Positions 59,861 to 64,000 of a stretch of 64,000 nt of DNA are shown in pieces. The position numbers and the translations under genes are program-made. The number at the start of each line of letters is the position of its first letter. The first letter of the stretch is position 1. Below the pieces are notes generated by a model. That model had not been told where the DNA came from, ran no database searches, and was given only the letters and a program-made list of their open reading frames with translations. Source of the stretch: Mucilaginibacter pallidiroseus (GTDB lineage: Bacteria; Bacteroidota; Bacteroidia; Sphingobacteriales; Sphingobacteriaceae); assembly GCF_007846085.1 (NCBI RefSeq), contig NZ_VOEJ01000008.1:124001-188000 (forward strand), in the 5' to 3' direction.

Positions 59861-61144
59861 TTATTCGGCAATTATTAAAAAATAATTCTTCTTGCCCTTT
59901 TGTGCCACAAGAAACTTGCTATTAATAAGATGCGATGTATTATAAACGTCATCGGCAGTGCCAATTTTGTTGCGATTAATTGATACCCCGCCACCTTGTA
60001 TCGTTTTTTTAGCTTCTGTTTTTGATGGGAACACCGCTGTTTTTCCGGCTAATAAATCGGCGGCAGTAATGCCATCTGCCAATTCGCTTTTGCTAACAGT
60101 GAAGTTTGGTACACCGCCAAACAGGCCCAACACTTCCTCATCATTCAACTCATTTAAAAACTCGATGCCGGTACTGCCAAATAAAAACTCCGATGATTTA
60201 ATCGCTTTTTCATAATCGGCCTCGCTGTGCACGCGGATAGTAATATCTTTTGCCAACGCTTTTTGCAGGGTGCGGGTATGCGGTGCTACTTCATGCTCAG
60301 CTTCCAATGCCTCAATAACATCGCGTTCAAACAAAGTAAATATGCGGATGTATGCTTTAGCATCAACATCGGTTGTGTTTAGCCAAAACTGGTAAAATTG
60401 GTATGGGGTGGTGCGGGCAGGGTCTAACCATACGGCGCCGCTTTCTGTTTTACCAAACTTGGTACCATCGGCTTTTTTAATAAGCTGCGTAGTTAGAGCA
60501 AAGGCTTCGCCGCCATCTTTACGGCGGATAAACTCGGTACCGGTAACAATGTTACCCCATTGGTCGCTGCCGCCCATTTGCAGTACACAGTTGTTGTTTT
60601 TCCACAAGTAGTAAAAATCATATCCCTGTACCAACTGGTATGTAAACTCGGTGAAAGACATTCCAGTATCGCCTTCAAGACGTTTCTTTACCGAGTCTTT
60701 AGCCATCATGTAGTTAACGGTGATGTGTTTACCTACATCGCGTATAAAATCCAGGAAAGTGAAGTTTTTGAACCAATCGTAGTTGTTGACCATTTGGGCA
60801 CTGTTGGCCCCAGTATTAAAGTCAAGAAACTTCTGCAACTGGGTTTTTACCGATTCGAGGTTATGCTGCAACACATCTTCAGAAAGCAGGTTACGCTCGG
60901 CCGATTTACCCGAAGGATCGCCAACCATACCTGTAGCACCACCAACCAAAGCATAAGGCTTATGACCCGCACGCTGAAAATGGATCAGCGTCATGATTTG
61001 GGTTAGGTGGCCCACATGCAGCGAGTCGGCAGTAGGGTCGAAGCCGATATAGCCCGATGCCATTCCCTTATTTAATAATTCTTCGGTACCGGGCATAATG
61101 TCATGCAGCATGCCTCTCCAGCGTAGTTCCTCTACAAAATTCAT
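59861..61144 (-). CDS. tyrS: tyrosine--tRNA ligase
   Basis: 427 residues. Class I motifs: HVGH (43-46) for HIGH and KFGKT (229-233) for KMSKS, with the tyrosine-binding [16 protein letters not shown] segment and [10 protein letters not shown]. The C-terminal S4-like RNA-binding domain (about 360-427) reads [20 protein letters not shown]. It charges tRNA-Tyr. The toxin-antitoxin pair begins 37 bp downstream; no T-box-like leader was seen. Identification is certain. Confidence 0.97.
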   Translation of the reverse strand: MNFVEELRWRGMLHDIMPGTEELLNKGMASGYIGFDPTADSLHVGHLTQIMTLIHFQRAGHKPYALVGGATGMVGDPSGKSAERNLLSEDVLQHNLESVKTQLQKFLDFNTGANSAQMVNNYDWFKNFTFLDFIRDVGKHITVNYMMAKDSVKKRLEGDTGMSFTEFTYQLVQGYDFYYLWKNNNCVLQMGGSDQWGNIVTGTEFIRRKDGGEAFALTTQLIKKADGTKFGKTESGAVWLDPARTTPYQFYQFWLNTTDVDAKAYIRIFTLFERDVIEALEAEHEVAPHTRTLQKALAKDITIRVHSEADYEKAIKSSEFLFGSTGIEFLNELNDEEVLGLFGGVPNFTVSKSELADGITAADLLAGKTAVFPSKTEAKKTIQGGGVSINRNKIGTADDVYNTSHLINSKFLVAQKGKKNYFLIIAE

Positions 61145-61337
61145 CAGTATATATGTTTCATCGCCCGACAGTTATCGAGGCTGGCAAAGATAAAATAATA
61201 ATTATTTTAAGGGTAATGGCACTTAGTTTTCGGGCCAATAAATGGGCTTGGCGGCGCCTTGGTTGAGATTAGAAGCCAATATATTGCCAAAATTTTGCTA
61301 TTTTGTTCAAAATGCGCTTTGCGCAAATTTATTGCCC

Positions 61338-62009
61338 ATGAATTTTTTGTCGCATTATTACTTTGATCGAAACACTGCCAACTGCTACTTTACATTAGGT
61401 ACGGTATTGCCCGATCTTTTAAAAAATGCCGATAAAAATATCATCCTTCACCCGGAAAAATTAGTTCATCCCGACGCCCGTGTTAATGCTATAATAAAAG
61501 GTTGGAATAAGCATTTGCTGGTAGATAAGTACTTTCATTCGGCCGATTTTTTCCTTACCCATTCACATCAGTTAAAGCTCGAGTTGGCTTCGGCGATAAC
61601 AGGGTCGCCGGTGAAGCCTTTCTTTTTGGGCCATATAGCTATCGAGCTGATTTTAGATAACTTACTCATCACGACCGGGGAGGTAAACGTAGATGCGTTT
61701 TATAACCACCTAGATAGCTGCGATGAGGCCGTAATTGCAGCGTTTTTATCTTTTGCCGGGCTTACAGATACTACGACTTTTTTAAAGTTTTACGCCGAAT
61801 TTAAACGAAGCCGTTACTTGCATACCTATGTAAACCTGCCCCAGGTTACCTATGCACTTAAGCGTATTTGCATGCGTGTTTGGCCCAGTCCTTTTACCCC
61901 GGAGCATGATGCAGCGATGACGGACATCATTTTGAATTATCGTTTAGGGCTGATTGATGGTTATAAAGTTATTTATGATGAGATAGAGCAGAAATTAACA
62001 GAGGTTTAA
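61338..62009 (+). CDS. AcpH-like (ACP phosphodiesterase family) protein
   Basis: 223 residues from ATG 61338; an open extension to 61242 gives a hydrophobic non-family tail and is not used. It starts MNFLSHYYFDRNTANCYF, close to the AcpH beginning MNFLAHLxLA, and has GTVLPDLLKNADK, HSADFFLTHSHQLKLEL, FFLGHIAIELILDNLL. AcpH removes phosphopantetheine from acyl carrier protein; divergent homologues in Bacteroidota are often labelled hypothetical. The HD-like H, H and D residues are conserved in part. Single gene on the plus strand, divergent from tyrS. Confidence 0.55.
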   Translation: MNFLSHYYFDRNTANCYFTLGTVLPDLLKNADKNIILHPEKLVHPDARVNAIIKGWNKHLLVDKYFHSADFFLTHSHQLKLELASAITGSPVKPFFLGHIAIELILDNLLITTGEVNVDAFYNHLDSCDEAVIAAFLSFAGLTDTTTFLKFYAEFKRSRYLHTYVNLPQVTYALKRICMRVWPSPFTPEHDAAMTDIILNYRLGLIDGYKVIYDEIEQKLTEV

Positions 62010-62491
62010 TCCTTTGGTGTGGCACCTATAGCGCCGAGTGCGATTGTTAGTGTGCGCTTGTACAAAGCGTTTGCCCCGCCGGGGCAGATGCTAAACTGGA
62101 GAGTTTAATGCTAAATCTTTAATACCAATGTCCCGATAGGGACTACCGCTTTGTAGCTTTTCATTAAGCAGTCCTACTTCGTGCCGCAGGTACGAAACTA
62201 ATCTTTTTATTTAGCCAATCATACCGCGCAAACTCGCGTTAGCGATAGCAGCGGAAAGCACGTAAACGCAGCGTAGCGAAGTGCGGACTTGCAGCGGATA
62301 GCGCGGGCCGACGGTAACGCCCAACGATAATAGCATCGAGCTGTTTTTTAAAGTGCTGAGCCTGCGATGAATATATACTTCAAAGCCACATACTTAGCCG
62401 CTTGTACATATACGAGCCTCATTTTTATAAAAACTGCCTAAAAATCAATAATTAACATTGAAATTTCTTTTATGTATGAAAAATATATCCG
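62010..62491. other. intergenic region packed with small hairpins and a repeat
   Basis: About 480 bp before the rpsA promoter. It holds TGCCCC-GCC-GGGGCA (62072-62086), GTCCC-GATA-GGGAC (62130-62143) and the palindrome TCGTGCCGCAGGTACGA (62179-62195). 62222-62312 is GC-rich repeat sequence with GCAGCGGATAGCGCGGGCC-type ends, of a kind dispersed in Bacteroidota genomes. No gene or known structural RNA was recognised. Confidence 0.55.
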
Positions 62492-62499
62492 TACCTTTG
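62492..62499 (+). promoter_or_regulatory. -7 box TACCTTTG of rpsA
   Basis: TACCTTTGCA is the classic strong form of TAnnTTTG in Bacteroidota. The start codon is at 62542, with AAGGAG at 62524-62529 as an unusually clear Shine-Dalgarno site for this phylum. Confidence 0.65.
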
Positions 62500-62541
62500 C
62501 AGTCCCAAACGAGTGTTGGGAAAAAGGAGTAAAATTAATTA

Positions 62542-64000
62542 ATGGCAAAAAAACAAGAAGCAGAAAAAGAATTAAAAGCTAAGGAAGCTGAACTGGGTAC
62601 AGTGAACGCAACCGCAGAAAAAGAAACAATTGAGTCTGAAGCAGATTCAAAACTTATTGAAGACATCAAGTCACAAATCCTTGCTACCCCATCAGCAGAT
62701 TTTGACTGGGATGCCGACGATAAAAAATTTGGTAACTACAGCGATAGCGACCGTGAGAAATTTGAGAAACTTTATGATGGCACTTTTAGCTCTATCACTA
62801 AAGGAGAAATCATCTCTGGTACAGTTGTAAGCATCAATAATAAAGATGTTGTATTAAACATCGGATTTAAATCTGACGGTTTAGTATCAGTTTCTGAATT
62901 CCGTGATACGCCTGACTTGAAAGTTGGCGATACAGTTGAAGTATTTGTTGAATCGCAGGAAGATGCTAACGGTCAGTTAGTGCTTTCACGCAAACGTGCA
63001 AAAACTCAAAAATCATGGGAGCGTATTAATTCGGCTCTGGACAATGATGAGATCATTACTGGTTTTGTTAAAAGCAGAACTAAAGGTGGTTTGATCGTAG
63101 ATATTATGGGCGTTGAAGCCTTCTTACCAGGTTCACAAATCGATATCAAACCGATACGCGATTATGATGTGTACGTTGGTAAAACAATGGAATTTAAAGT
63201 TGTTAAGATAAACCATGAGTTTAAAAACGTTGTGGTATCGCACAAAGTGCTTATCGAAGACGATTTGGAAAACCAAAAAACCGAGATCGTGGCCAAACTT
63301 GAAAAAGGCCAGGTATTGGAAGGTACAGTTAAAAATATTACTGATTTCGGTGTATTCATCGACCTTGGTGGCGTTGACGGCTTACTACACATTACTGACA
63401 TCTCTTGGGGCCGTATCGAGCATCCGCGTGAAGTATTGGCATTGGATCAAAAGATCAACGTTGTTGTTCTTGACTTCGATGACGAGAAAAAACGTATCGC
63501 TCTGGGCTTAAAACAATTAACTCCACACCCTTGGCAAAGCCTTTCTGAAGATATTCAGGTTGGTTCAAAAGTTAAAGGTAAAATTGTTACTGTTGCTGAT
63601 TACGGCGCATTCCTTGAAATCATCCCTGGTGTTGAAGGTTTGATCCACGTATCAGAAATGTCATGGTCTCAAAACCTGCGTAACCCTCAGGAATTCCTGA
63701 AAGTTGGCGACGAAGTTGAAGCTCAAGTTTTAACTCTTGACCGCGACGAGCGCAAAATGAGCTTAGGTATCAAACAATTAACTCCTGATCCATGGCAAAA
63801 CGCTGGCGAGAAATACGCCGTAGGTACAACTCACGTTGCTACTGTTAAAAACATGACCAACTTTGGTGTATTTGTTGAGCTTGAAGATGGTATTGATGGT
63901 TTAATCCACATCTCTGACTTATCATGGTCTAAAAAAGTAAACCACCCTAACGAATTTACTAAGGTTGGCGAAAAATTAGACGTAGTAGTTTTAGAGCTTG
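62542..64000 (+). CDS. rpsA: 30S ribosomal protein S1, C-terminus outside the window
   Basis: 486 codons visible, running off the right edge. Acidic N-terminal extension (MAKKQEAEKELKAKEAEL), then successive S1 domains about 85-155, 170-240, 255-325, 340-412 and a fifth beginning near 428: GEIISGTVVSINNKDVVLNIG, ITGFVKSRTKGGLIVDI, LEGTVKNITDFGVFIDLGGV, KVKGKIVTVADYGAFLEI, HVATVKNMTNFGVFVELEDG. It brings mRNA to the small subunit, important where Shine-Dalgarno sites are weak as in this phylum. Codon use is highly biased. About 100 residues are missing from the end. Confidence 0.97.
   Translation, partial: MAKKQEAEKELKAKEAELGTVNATAEKETIESEADSKLIEDIKSQILATPSADFDWDADDKKFGNYSDSDREKFEKLYDGTFSSITKGEIISGTVVSINNKDVVLNIGFKSDGLVSVSEFRDTPDLKVGDTVEVFVESQEDANGQLVLSRKRAKTQKSWERINSALDNDEIITGFVKSRTKGGLIVDIMGVEAFLPGSQIDIKPIRDYDVYVGKTMEFKVVKINHEFKNVVVSHKVLIEDDLENQKTEIVAKLEKGQVLEGTVKNITDFGVFIDLGGVDGLLHITDISWGRIEHPREVLALDQKINVVVLDFDDEKKRIALGLKQLTPHPWQSLSEDIQVGSKVKGKIVTVADYGAFLEIIPGVEGLIHVSEMSWSQNLRNPQEFLKVGDEVEAQVLTLDRDERKMSLGIKQLTPDPWQNAGEKYAVGTTHVATVKNMTNFGVFVELEDGIDGLIHISDLSWSKKVNHPNEFTKVGEKLDVVVLEL

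Noticed and set aside
60560..61006. 148-codon plus-strand open frame inside tyrS
   Set aside because: Antisense of the tyrS coding region with no domain.
62010..62491. rRNA, tRNA, tmRNA or RNase P gene in the GC-rich patch
   Set aside because: Hairpins are short and isolated; no cloverleaf, no conserved core sequences of these RNAs.

Overview
The window is bacterial chromosome from a member of the Bacteroidota, most likely a Sphingobacteriaceae species close to Mucilaginibacter or Pedobacter. The support is a SusC/SusD pair, a type IX secretion (T9SS type B) C-terminal domain, GLPGLI, DUF2723 and DUF2851 proteins, an N-terminally TonB-box/CarboxypepD-reg TonB receptor, and many TAnnTTTG promoter -7 boxes with few Shine-Dalgarno sites. 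I see no rRNA, tRNA, CRISPR array, prophage or classical insertion sequence.

Layout. 1-6 kb: a truncated DUF2723 membrane protein, a DUF5071 protein, two outer-membrane beta-barrels and a coiled-coil DUF2130 protein. 6-9 kb: the end of an arginine pathway (ArgE-like deacylase, argH), then ywbE and a DUF1345 membrane protein. 9.7-14.6 kb: a region rich in palindromic intergenic repeats, with an MFS permease, DUF2851 and PspC-like genes, a small GIY-YIG nuclease gene enclosed by repeat arms, and a DUF72 gene. 14.7-24.6 kb: mostly single housekeeping or accessory genes (SDR, serine hydrolase, Nei-type glycosylase, YitT, AraC-type HTH, phosphodiesterase, MBL hydrolase, DUF5009). 24.7-28.1 kb: ftsK and lolA.

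28.1-45.4 kb is the most distinctive part. A Nudix/winged-helix regulator with a broken Nudix box is divergent from a GH3 beta-glucosidase (bglX), and is followed after about 0.8 kb by susC-susD. The same inverted repeat (TTGTGTA-N5-TACAC) lies in the regulator-bglX spacer and again upstream of susC, which suggests one regulon. Behind susD, after a terminator and a new -7 box, comes a tight four-gene cassette of predicted surface lipoproteins: a 1189-residue FG-GAP/UnbV protein, a vanadium-haloperoxidase-like enzyme and two paralogous proteins, each with one c-type haem motif joined to FG-GAP repeats. I know of no defined function for this combination.

45.5-64 kb: a PH-SHOCT protein, a 970-residue T9SS cargo with four long repeats, a LuxE-like acyl-protein synthetase, a frameshifted SYLF gene, a penicillin acylase, a thermonuclease lipoprotein, a [2Fe-2S] protein with ferritin, beta-phosphoglucomutase with a subclass B1 metallo-beta-lactamase, a second frameshifted gene (small lipoprotein), a GLPGLI protein, an Xre-RES toxin-antitoxin pair, tyrS, an AcpH-like protein and the first 486 codons of rpsA. 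Both frameshifts lie in homopolymers, so assembly error and true decay both need to be considered.
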